49,079 bases of DNA from IMG/VR virus record IMGVR_UViG_3300025816_000018, positions 1 through 49,079 of that record, one strand, 5' to 3'. Each line of letters begins with the position of its first letter. Positions within the stretch are counted from its first letter, which is position 1. The position numbers and the translations under genes are program-made. Of the stretch, positions 10,016 to 20,200 are shown piece after piece. The notes below the pieces were generated by a model that saw only the letters and a program-made list of their open reading frames with translations, ran no database searches and was not told where the DNA came from. This stretch comes from a virus.

Positions 10016-10921
10016 TTAATCATCTAAAATACCTTCTCTCGCATTATACCATTTACGAAATTGTGCTGGTGTTCCTATCGAAACTTTACTCTCAGGTACA
10101 AACTTAAATAAGTCTTTTTTGTATGAGTCTTGTTTATAATCATCATATCCTGAATCTTTTTGAAAATAATAATCATCCCAAACTCGTTTCAAAACAAATA
10201 CATCTATAACTTTTATTCCATACACAAGAACTTCATTCCACCAAGCAGAACCTTTATCTGCAGGTGTTCTTAGATTTTTGATTAACTCTTTTTTGTGTTG
10301 TTTTAAATATTTAGTTGAAGCATCAATATGTTTTTTAATTAATTTATTTGCTTTTGCATTCATTTCTGTTTTTACTAATCCGTTTAATTCTTTCCAATTT
10401 AAATCTTTGTTCCCAGGTTTATTTTTAATTTTATCTTGTAACTCCCACTCTTCATCTCTCCACGTAGAAGTATCAGGTATACCTTGTTTTGTTAGATAGT
10501 TTTTAAAATGTAATCTATCTTGTGTGAGATAATGAACATCTACCCATCTCATACCTTTCTTATCAGGAACCGTGTCGAAATCCATATAATTTCTCGCTAA
10601 CATAGTACCTTCTAAATAAAATATAACACCACCGCTTCCTGTTTGAACTCCACGACCTTTTGCAAGTTGTGAGCCTTTATTAGCACGTGTAAAAGTAGAT
10701 ATAGATTTTTTCTTACCTATCAATTCTCCAACATTCTTTATTGTACCAGGACCTGTAACGTGAAATGAATTTACTTGTTGTTTACCGACAAGTGATTCCA
10801 TTTGTTTTGGGTATAATGGTAAGTATTGTTTCATCGTTACCCAATTAATTGCTTGTTTTGTATGTGCGGGATAAAACTTATCGTTTTCTAATAGTAAATC
10901 TTTTAATTTAATTATCTGCAT
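10016..10921 (-). CDS. Unknown protein, possible injected enzyme with ADP-ribosyltransferase-like traits
   Basis: This 301-residue protein was not assigned to a family with certainty. It starts MQIIKLKDLLLE, a T4-like capsid-targeting pattern with an L-x-E site. Residues about 50-125 contain NSFHVTGPGT, KKKSISTFTRA and GGVIFYLEG. A His near an early strand and an STF-type strand weakly recall ADP-ribosyltransferases such as T4 Alt, which is also packaged, but no convincing ExE pair was found. The C-terminal half is Lys-rich and helical. It overlaps its upstream neighbour by 14 bases, so the two are co-translated. Confidence 0.5.
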   Translation of the reverse strand: MQIIKLKDLLLENDKFYPAHTKQAINWVTMKQYLPLYPKQMESLVGKQQVNSFHVTGPGTIKNVGELIGKKKSISTFTRANKGSQLAKGRGVQTGSGGVIFYLEGTMLARNYMDFDTVPDKKGMRWVDVHYLTQDRLHFKNYLTKQGIPDTSTWRDEEWELQDKIKNKPGNKDLNWKELNGLVKTEMNAKANKLIKKHIDASTKYLKQHKKELIKNLRTPADKGSAWWNEVLVYGIKVIDVFVLKRVWDDYYFQKDSGYDDYKQDSYKKDLFKFVPESKVSIGTPAQFRKWYNAREGILDD

Positions 10922-11357
10922 TTTTCATTAACTCAACAATTTTTTGCTTTATAGATTCTTTTACAGACTTTAACTTTGCTAATTTCTTCTCAGCATCTTT
11001 TATATCTTGTTGAATAAATTTTATATACTTTTTATACTTTGGATGTTTTTTAGCTAAAACTTTTGCATTGGATAATTCTTTATTTAAATCTATGATATAA
11101 AGAGCCATATCATTTCTATCTTTTTGTACACCCTCAATAAATTTTACTAATTTCTTTTTATTCATAATATTCTCTTCTTTGTTTTTCACAATACGAAATG
11201 TAGTAACTTTTCTACCATTAATAGTAGGCATTCCGTGTTGGTCAGTTTCAATAGAATTTACTTTAGTCTTTTTATTCTTGAATCTTCCTGTAAGAATAGT
11301 ATCACCAATCTCAACATCGATAGTAATTTTTTCGTTTAATATGTCTTTTAGTTTCAT
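10908..11357 (-). CDS. Small conserved phage protein with beta domain and Lys-rich helix
   Basis: The 149-residue protein opens with MKLKDILNE, again matching the L-x-E prohead-protease site. A short beta domain follows (VEIGDTILTGRFKNKK, HGMPTINGRKV, TTFRIVK), a pattern seen in many marine phage proteins of unknown role. Residues about 65-149 are a highly charged helix with Lys clusters, likely coiled coil. The small size, basic character and N-terminal motif fit an internal head protein. No catalytic residues were recognised. Confidence 0.6.
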   Translation of the reverse strand: MKLKDILNEKITIDVEIGDTILTGRFKNKKTKVNSIETDQHGMPTINGRKVTTFRIVKNKEENIMNKKKLVKFIEGVQKDRNDMALYIIDLNKELSNAKVLAKKHPKYKKYIKFIQQDIKDAEKKLAKLKSVKESIKQKIVELMKNADN

Positions 11358-11365
11358 ATCTATAA

Positions 11366-12424
11366 TTATGAGTTAACATCAAATTTAACAACAAATCCAA
11401 GAGCTAACTCATCATCGTTCTTAATCGCTCTGCCTAATTTAGCAACAGCCAACAGCTGATTTTGGTCGTTATAAAGACCAATTTGGGTGATATACGGTGC
11501 GAACGTTGAGTGGGTGACAAATGTGTTTATCTTATCTGTTGCAGTATATTTTCTTTCACCATACGAACTTGCACTCTTGGTATTTAAACCGTGTGTAGGT
11601 GCATTTCCTGGCGGGAAGAACTTATATGCAGAACCACTTTCAGGTACGGTTATAGAACCACTTCGTTGAAAAGTAGTTGTTATATTTGTAGATTTATTAA
11701 ATTTAAATTCAGGAACATCGAGAAAATATTCGTATTCTAAGTTTTTTACAGACGATTGAAAATCTAATTCCCAACCATTACTACCTGAATCAACACCTAC
11801 ATTTTTGTATAAACTTCCTGTATCTGTAATTGCAATTATTCCATCAGTATAAAATACGTTTCCTACAACTCCTCCTAATAACTGAGGTCCTCCTGAACCT
11901 GTAGCAGTTAGTTTAGTAGAGTCATATGATGAAGATTGATACGCGGCAAAAGAAGCAGAATAAGCATGGTCATATAAATTACCAAAACCATCATCTTTTA
12001 AAGTCACCGTTAAATGTGAAGGACTATTATCTGTTAGATTAATACTGAATGGCTTTATTTTCTCACCATAATATACAGAAGGTATAGATATTATATTTAA
12101 TTGATTGTGTAAAGTAAGATTAGTATAAACATTAGAGCCACCAAAATTATTAAATGGTCCTATTGTTCTATCTGTAAAAGAATTATAATATCTGTTACGT
12201 GCCCAAAAGTATGATGGCTTTTTATAATAGTATTGAGTTGTACCCTCACTCGAAGTCGGTGCAAAAGAAACCGCATCACTTTCACTCACATAATTCCAAG
12301 TAGAAGATGATACTGCTTTATAACCATACACTCCTGAGCCTGAATCTACGTGTGTAAAAGAAAACGCTTTGTGGCTCTGAAAAGGAGTTACACTAACATC
12401 TTTTGGGTCTATTCTTCTGAACAC
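11366..12424 (-). CDS. Structural protein, tail or baseplate module
   Basis: The 352-residue protein is rich in Ser, Gly, Tyr and Phe and looks all-beta. It begins with GTG (FRRIDPKDVSV) after the strong site AAGGAGGG six bases upstream, which supports this start. Its last 45 residues (YITQIGLYNDQNQLLAVAKL) closely match the C-terminus of the next upstream gene, so the two share a terminal domain. Position after the baseplate genes points to a virion component, perhaps a tail-end or fibre-connecting protein. No named family could be assigned. Confidence 0.7.
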   Translation of the reverse strand: MFRRIDPKDVSVTPFQSHKAFSFTHVDSGSGVYGYKAVSSSTWNYVSESDAVSFAPTSSEGTTQYYYKKPSYFWARNRYYNSFTDRTIGPFNNFGGSNVYTNLTLHNQLNIISIPSVYYGEKIKPFSINLTDNSPSHLTVTLKDDGFGNLYDHAYSASFAAYQSSSYDSTKLTATGSGGPQLLGGVVGNVFYTDGIIAITDTGSLYKNVGVDSGSNGWELDFQSSVKNLEYEYFLDVPEFKFNKSTNITTTFQRSGSITVPESGSAYKFFPPGNAPTHGLNTKSASSYGERKYTATDKINTFVTHSTFAPYITQIGLYNDQNQLLAVAKLGRAIKNDDELALGFVVKFDVNS

Positions 12425-12439
12425 CCTAAACCCTCCTTA

Positions 12440-13480
12440 TTAAAAATCGAGTTTTACTTTTACGATAGCTTCTCTTGCAAATGATTTTAATAGAGGCTTA
12501 CTTAACTTAGCAATTGCTAATAATTCGTTAGCATCGTTATATAGTCCAACTTGTGTTATGTAAGATTTAGGATTCTTAAAAAACGTAGGTTGTGTAAACG
12601 AACCGTCTGAAGCAGTAAAGTAAGTCGGGTTACTTGAAAAGTTAAATTTCTTATTACCAACTCTACAAAAATAATGTGTAGAACTTATTACTTCTTCTCT
12701 ACGAGCTGTAAAGTAATTTGAAGAACTTATTGCATTAAAGAACTTCACGGTATTCCCGCCGTTAGAATTACTACCTGTTGAAAATCCAAGATGTGTTGTT
12801 GCTTGTCCTTTAAGATAATGTGGATTAAAAACTAACACACCTAAGTCAGGATAAAATAGTCCTACACTACCACTTGCTGTTTCAAGTGCGGCTGTCTTAT
12901 GTATTGTCGCAGTACCACCTGAGATAGAACCACTAACAATATTAAAAACTCTTCCACCTTGATTCACCGTAGGGTCTGTAGTAGCACCTGAATCATCTAT
13001 AAATTTTACCGTATTGTTTGAACCGGACATATGTAGTTCCCAATTACCTGGGTCCATCTTTTCACGTAATCTTGCTCTTTGTAAAGCTATAAAATATGCG
13101 TGATTAAGAACTTTACCATCTCCCATAACAAATTTATCTTCGCCTGGTCCTAATAATATGTTAGACATCTGACCATATATCGCCGCAGCTGCTCTATTTC
13201 CTGCTATACCTCTACCGCCTATAGAGCCACTACCATTGAAGTGACCATAAGCTACACTAAACTGAATTTCAGCTGTAGTATCAGTAGCCGGACTTGTTGA
13301 ATATACATCTAAGTAATATGCACCTGTCGAGCCTGATTGTGTAGAAGATGAATAAAATGATTGGAGAGTGCCTGAACCACCTGTCCACATACCTGAAGAT
13401 ATAACATCTCTAATTCCTGATAGTACATCAGGATTATCAGGGTTATCTGCTTCAGTTTGAAATCTTTCGTAAATTGCCAT
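12440..13480 (-). CDS. Structural protein sharing a C-terminal domain with its neighbour
   Basis: The 346-residue protein MAIYERFQTEADNPDNPDV is Ser/Gly-rich and predicted beta-rich, with SGSIGGRGIAGNRAAA near residue 90. The C-terminal motif YITQVGLYNDANELLAIAKL matches the same region of the downstream 352-residue protein, while the rest differs. That suggests duplication of one docking or assembly domain. The start has AGGAGG nine bases upstream. It lies 16 bases from the next gene in one structural operon. Confidence 0.7.
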   Translation of the reverse strand: MAIYERFQTEADNPDNPDVLSGIRDVISSGMWTGGSGTLQSFYSSSTQSGSTGAYYLDVYSTSPATDTTAEIQFSVAYGHFNGSGSIGGRGIAGNRAAAAIYGQMSNILLGPGEDKFVMGDGKVLNHAYFIALQRARLREKMDPGNWELHMSGSNNTVKFIDDSGATTDPTVNQGGRVFNIVSGSISGGTATIHKTAALETASGSVGLFYPDLGVLVFNPHYLKGQATTHLGFSTGSNSNGGNTVKFFNAISSSNYFTARREEVISSTHYFCRVGNKKFNFSSNPTYFTASDGSFTQPTFFKNPKSYITQVGLYNDANELLAIAKLSKPLLKSFAREAIVKVKLDF

Positions 13481-13499
13481 TAGTCATTCCTCCTATGGT

Positions 13500-14180
13500 C
13501 TATGGTAGAAAACCTGATGGTGGATTAGCTGCTGAAGCTACACCAAAAGTTCTATTACGATTAACGGTTAAGTTGATTGTAGTAGTCGCTGCGGTTTCAT
13601 TACCAACAATAGTTAATTGTGTGGTCTGTGTTCTTGTTAATCTTTTAGGTCTAATCTCTACACTCTTACCAACTACAGAAATGCTGTTTGGTAAATCATC
13701 TTCATCTAAGAAGAAAGGTACCGTTGTACCGCCTGCAGAGACTTGTGCACCTGCTCTAACTCTAAGTCTTGCTACTGATTGATTATGAAGAATAAAAGTA
13801 TATCCTAAAGTATCATCAGACCCGTTTTGTGTACTTGGATTGATTATACTTACGGAATTCAATCTTCTCAAAGTAACTGCACTTTGTGCTACTTCAAGTA
13901 TAGGCATCGCTTGAGTTGATTTAGGTAGAGTTACTAACTTATATCGCATTACGTGATTTTCATCAGGAAACGCTTCGAGTAACGGCATATTTTCAATTAC
14001 CGTCCCATAGTAATCACTACCATTAGGATGTGTTACATCCCATAAGCGATAATCTACTTCGTCATCTGCTAAAGCAAATTTTGTTATGTTGAACTGATTC
14101 TCACCCTTAGCAAGAAGTTCTCTACCCTTTTTAGTGAGTACAGCATCAACGGTTATATTTGTATTATTTAAAAATCCCAT
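13500..14180 (-). CDS. Structural protein of a family common in marine myoviruses
   Basis: The 226-residue protein starts MGFLNNTNITVDAVLTKKGR and continues LLAKGENQFNITKFALADDE, a conserved N-terminal signature seen beside baseplate genes of marine phages and usually left as a hypothetical structural protein. The C-terminal third (about 140-215) is a run of short strands with alternating Thr and Val, resembling an immunoglobulin-like domain that could decorate the virion. AGGAGC lies upstream of the ATG. It follows the giant baseplate protein by 76 bases. Confidence 0.75.
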   Translation of the reverse strand: MGFLNNTNITVDAVLTKKGRELLAKGENQFNITKFALADDEVDYRLWDVTHPNGSDYYGTVIENMPLLEAFPDENHVMRYKLVTLPKSTQAMPILEVAQSAVTLRRLNSVSIINPSTQNGSDDTLGYTFILHNQSVARLRVRAGAQVSAGGTTVPFFLDEDDLPNSISVVGKSVEIRPKRLTRTQTTQLTIVGNETAATTTINLTVNRNRTFGVASAANPPSGFLP

Positions 14181-14256
14181 CTTAAAGCTCCTAAGATAAT
14201 ATGAAATTATAGACTATTCTTCTATATTAAATATTGGTTTATTAAGTTTTTATTCA

Positions 14257-17200
14257 TTATTCGATGTCAAGTTTCGAATCTCCTGGCTCTTTTGTTATGA
14301 TTCTTGTCGGTGAAGTTAATTTTACTATTACAGGTTCGAGCTTATCTGTTGTAGTAAGTTTAGTATTTTTTACTCCTTCAAAAAATAATCTTCTCATAGC
14401 AGTAGATGAGTCCGCAGGAACATTTACTTCTGCTGGTTCATAAGAAAAACTTGATGGCATATGCATCGATGCACTTAACCAACCAAATTTTCCACTACCA
14501 CTATAAAATAAATTAATTTTACTTCGTTTTGGATTTAAACGAGAACTTGAGTAAAATGCTTGTAAAGGTTGTTGGTCTTTAAATGCGTCTCCAAAAGTAA
14601 CAGACGCGCTTACATAGTCTCCTGGAGTACCTTGTACTTCGTATATAGAATGTTCAAAGTTTTCTAATCTACTCTGTGATAGTACTCCTTGATAATATGT
14701 TGATTCGCCTCGAATCACTAAAGCACTTGAACTCGGGTCATTCGTATAAAATTGTATTGCTTGATTTATGTCATCAAAACTTGTATCAGTAGACGGTGCG
14801 TATGGTTGACCAAACATTTTGTAGTCAGCAGATTCACTATACTCGTTATCCATCTTAATAGTTTTACTATAAAATCTTTCAGTAAATGTTGGTCGTTTTC
14901 CTAAAACTTCTTTACTACGTTCAAGTAAATTAGGTTCTATTAAAATACCGAATCTTGCATTAGCACGTGCTGGAAGTAATTTCTTTAATTGTGGAAATAT
15001 ACTTTGGTCGTATGTTTTTAGTAATTTTAGATACTGCCAAAAGTTAAAAGGTGCATTATATTTTTGCCAATATTTATCTTGTGCTAATGATAAACCACGA
15101 TATGTTTCTTTATTAGAATCACGAGCGTCACCAAGATAGTTATCAAAATTTATATTAGCTAATGATTCAATTATATCTTGATTTATTGCATCTGATGGTG
15201 AAAAATATATGCCAACTCTATTACTATCATTCGGTGCGAAATCATATCTACCTCGACCAATCGGAACTTCAGATTGTAATTCAATATATCTACCATCACT
15301 ACCACTTACAAATTTAAACTCAGGTCTGATTTCATCATTTTCTACACGCATCTTGTTAGAAGACACTTTTGATGGACCTAAATTAGGTATTAAACTTTTT
15401 GTTCTATCTACTACATCGTGAAAAGAATTTCTTGTAAATCCGTTAGCTGTAGCGTTTACTAAATCAGTTGTTTTAGCAGAGACATCTGCTATACTCGTGT
15501 CGGAACTTAAATCTTTATTATCATCAAAAGAATATCTTGTTGCGATAGATTCATATGAAGACGAAATACTATTACCATCATATGCTTTTGGATTGCTAAC
15601 GTGATTATCAAACGAGCCTGTATTTAATACTTCTGTCCAAACACGATATTCCATTAATGAACCTGAAAATCTTTGTACGGTTCGACCTCCAAAATTTAAT
15701 GAACCTGTTGCAGCACCACTAAATGTTCCATCACCACCTATAGAAGCTGTAGCATTAGCATCCCAAGACGCATTATAAGATTGTGATGCGGCATTCGCAC
15801 CATTAACATTTAAAGTAGTAGATGATACATATTGAAATCTGTCGATACCCGCATCATATTTCTTTACAACTAAATTATAGTTTACGTTACTTGTCAAAGA
15901 TGCACTTGCAGGACTTCTACGAATCATAGCACTATAAAATTCATTATCGTAAATAGGCATATCAGAAGACGAAACAACTTTGTATTTGTTAGCGCCTGAA
16001 CCTGATATAAAAAATAATAGACTACCGATATTATCAGCACCACCATTATCTTTCATTATTACACCCATTTGATTGTTACCTTTTTCCCAAATAAATTGGT
16101 CTTGACTAAATGGTGCTTTAAATCTAAACTCAAACGTATCAGGTGATTGTGATTTATTCTCAGCATTTATTCTGTTCTCTGAAACAAACGATACTTTTTG
16201 ACTACCATCAAACCCAAGAGCTTTAGTGAATTTTCTATCAACAGCATAATTAATAGAACTTGGAGTATCAGGTCCGCCATATTCACGAACTCTTAAAATT
16301 GAACTCGGTATACCATAACAATTAATTAAACCTTTTAATGCTCTTACGGTACCTTTTGTTTTTAAAAAGTACGGCATATTAGAAATCAATCTTGACCATA
16401 TCTCTCGTGAAATATCTTGTTCAGTTCTTTCTATTTCTTCAAATGTTCCTACAGAACCACTTGCTCGTTGACCTAAAATATAATTAGGTAAATCGATTAA
16501 ATCTTTACCATCGTGTAAACTCCATCCAAGACTTTTAGCTACAGAATAGTATAATTGTTTTGAAAGACCTTCAGTTACACTTTCTCTTCTATCATTAATC
16601 TTACCCATATGTTTTGTAAACAACCAAATCTTATCAAAGAAGTGACCGGTCATTTTCATAAAATCTAAGTATGCTTGATTATCTTGTGTATTTAAAAACT
16701 CAGGTGTATTGTTTATTAAATAATTTCCGTTTTTAGTATCATATAAAGAAGAACTTGTTATTTGTCTATCATACCAATTTACTGCTACTGATTCTGAAAT
16801 AGAATATAACACATAAGGATTATTTCCACTGCCATTACCACTTTTCTTTGGCCACGAATTATCATAAAATTGACCCATTGAAGATGTAGCGTTTGAACTT
16901 GATTGAAAGTACATATAAGATTCGAAACCATCAAAACTATTTTTAACATCACGTATTCTATTATGCCAAACATCACTTTCTTTTCTGTTTGTATCATAAG
17001 ATGCTTGAGTCAATGAAGCAGCACTCGCAGATTCAACATTATAAGTTTCTATTAAATTTAATTTATGTTTAAAGTTACTGATTCTTTTTTCCGCAGAAGA
17101 AAAATGTACAAATTCTTCAAATCCTTTAGAATATTCTACGTTTAGTTCAGCGTTATCTAAAGAGCCTGATAAAACTTTATCTTGTAACGCTTCTTTAATA

Positions 17201-20200
17201 AAATCATTTGAAGTCAGTATATCATCTTCTTTTTTGAAAGTAGTAGGTCTTGCTCTAACAGGACCATCTGTATCTTCAAGTTTAGGACTTAATAAAACCG
17301 TACCATTTATTGGTTGTGGAACATAATCAATTAAGTCTATAGAATCTTCATATGGCTCTAACATTTCTTTTACAATTTTCACACCATCAAATTCAGATAC
17401 ATCACTTTGTAATGGTTCATATAATTTATAAACTATACCATGTGGATAATCTACTTCACTTATAGTGTCTATTTTAAAATTTGTTGTAAGATATTTTTGT
17501 CCTCGTACTTCTAAATATGTTCTTAATTCTTCATCATCATTTACACGATAACGTATTTCAAAATTGTTAAAAGCTTTTGTTACATCTCCTGGAAGTCCTT
17601 GTCTTGTTACTGAAGTTCTTCCTGTATTAGAAGGCGTTTGTAATGCACCAACTTGTTGCCCTACTTCATCAAAACTCTTATCAAGTTTTACAATATCAGT
17701 TCCTTCTACATTTACTATATTACCAATATAATCAGCATATAAATTTTGTTGTGAAGTTTGTCCTGGTTTTTCAAATCTTAAATCAAAATCATCAACCCAT
17801 ACGATACCTTGAGAAGAATTTCCTAATACACCGCCTACACGATGACCTTCAACTACAAGTTCCATAGGCTCGTTTAATAAAATATTATTCGGTATTAATG
17901 CTTTACCTTCAGCAGATTTCCAAACATTAGAAGTCTCATTTAGTACAGAGTTTTCATCATCAGTTCCTACTAAATCTGCGTATCCATAAGTTACAGAAGC
18001 AGGTGAATCTCCTTGAAATTCCCAAGTAGCATCAGGACCATTCCATTTCCATTTACCTGAAGGCGAAAGTGTGCCGTCTCGTAACGGGTCATTACTAACT
18101 GAAAAGTCACAATTACCACCATCGATATTAGGAGCTCCAAAACTTCTTAACATACTGATAGTCGGCTGTTGTAATGTATTTTGAAGAGACTCTTTAGTTC
18201 TTATGTTATGAGGTCTACCTTGGATTATATTTCGATTTTGGTTTGATGTTCCTACTTCAACGAATGATGTAGAATAGACAGGCCAAGGTATTACAGCACC
18301 TATCTCTGAATTTTCTATGTTATCTTTTGCTGTTTGTATAGGATTTTCGCCTACATCTTCTTGAGGAGAATCAGCTGAATCACCTTCACTAATTTGTCCA
18401 TAGTTATTTGCATATGGATTAGCACATCCATATTTTACATATAAATCTTTAACACCTACTCCTGGATACGCATCAGATATAGGCTTAGGGTATCCTGGTA
18501 AAAACGATGTTATAGAACTACCCACAGAATTTTCTGTAGCAAACACTTGGTCTCCTGAAATACCTATTACTTTATCTGCGCTTTCATCACCAAATATTGC
18601 ATCGTAAGAACCTAAGTTACCCATCCAAACAGGAAAATAATCTTCATCAGTTCTGTATTGGTCTAATATACCTGAACCACCTTCTGCTTTTGCTCTTTCG
18701 GGTGGACCTGTAGTACTCAATAGCCAATGTCTTGGCCCAGCACCACTTTCTCCATTATCTTCCATTACAGAATGTCTAAACTCATCCATATTTCCTATAG
18801 ATGCGTCACCTTGAACTTCTTTTGACCAAGTTTCAATTTCCTGTACTCCTCTATAAGATTTGTCATTTGAACCTATCTCCATTATACAACCCTGTTCTTG
18901 GTCGTCTATAGCACCTTTTTCTTTTAAGAAATCTCTGTAGTCTTGATTAAATGTTACAAATACTAATAAAACTTTTTTCTTACCACCGCCATCGTTACCC
19001 GGCTTATCATAAAATGTTATATCTTTTATCCTACCAAAATCTTTCATTAATGCAATAGCACCTGGATTGTCTTGGTTTACTGCACTACTTATTTTATTAT
19101 TTTGAGTTTTCGCTACTTGTACAGAACTATCTCCTAATGTATGAACGCTTTCTTGCTTCATATTAGAAAAGAGTGTCATTATTCCATAAGAATAATTTAC
19201 TTGACTTTCAGAACCTCCAAGTTTTGTTTGCCAAATATGATAGTCACCTAAAGTTTCATCATATTTCATAAAAAAAGTAGAGTAGCTTCCGTTAAATTCA
19301 ACCCACGGACTATGCGTACTCTGAAAAAACTCTTGATGTCTAATTCTAAATACTACATCAAAATCACTCGGTGATGCAAGAACTGATTGTTGATATATAC
19401 AAGAGCCTTCTAAAAATTCAGTTGCATAACTTTGAAAGTTTAATGCTCGAGCGTCATTACATCCTGCTATGTTTGGAGGATTTTTAGGTGTCCAAGTTAC
19501 TCCTCGCCAAATCCACGTTGTTTCAGGTGCACCTGAACCCGGGTCTTCTATTCCTACTTTTCGTATGCCTAAAGGTAAAGTATTATCAGTACCATCAGAT
19601 AAATTATATTTATCGTAATTAGGTTCCCATACATATAATCCACTTTGTATAGAACTAACAAACCATTGTTTTCCAGGTGACAAATCATCTTCACCTATAC
19701 CATCTACTAATTGTGTTGAAGGCATAGCTTCTGCTGGTTCTGCTAAATAACCCTCAGGCGCATTTAATGGTGAATCATTTAATTGTTCATCTGAACCAGG
19801 TAGATGATATCCCGCCGGCGGTTCAATTGGTCTTGGTTCACCTATTCCGAATCCTGTAGCATATTTAATTCTTATAGTAGCGCCTTTATTTATATTAGAA
19901 CTCTTTTGATAAAATTTCAAGAAAAATAAATCTTCACCTGGTGTAACACCAAAGTTTGAAATAGAAGGTAATGAAGTAGTAATAACTAATGGTCTATGTA
20001 TACTCGCACCTGCGGGCCATAAAGAATCATTTCTATATATAGCATTTGTATCAACAAACTTTATACAAGAACCACCATTACGACCTTCATTTTGTACCCA
20101 CTTAGCGTGACTACCTACAGCAGCTGTTCCGTAATGTTCATCTAACGTACTTTGAAAAGGTATAATACCATCTGACCAAGCTTCTACGGTAATAGCATCT

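Noticed and set aside
16785-16997. 70-codon minus-strand ORF inside the giant baseplate gene
   Set aside because: It is embedded in a long real frame and shows no domain or start signal.
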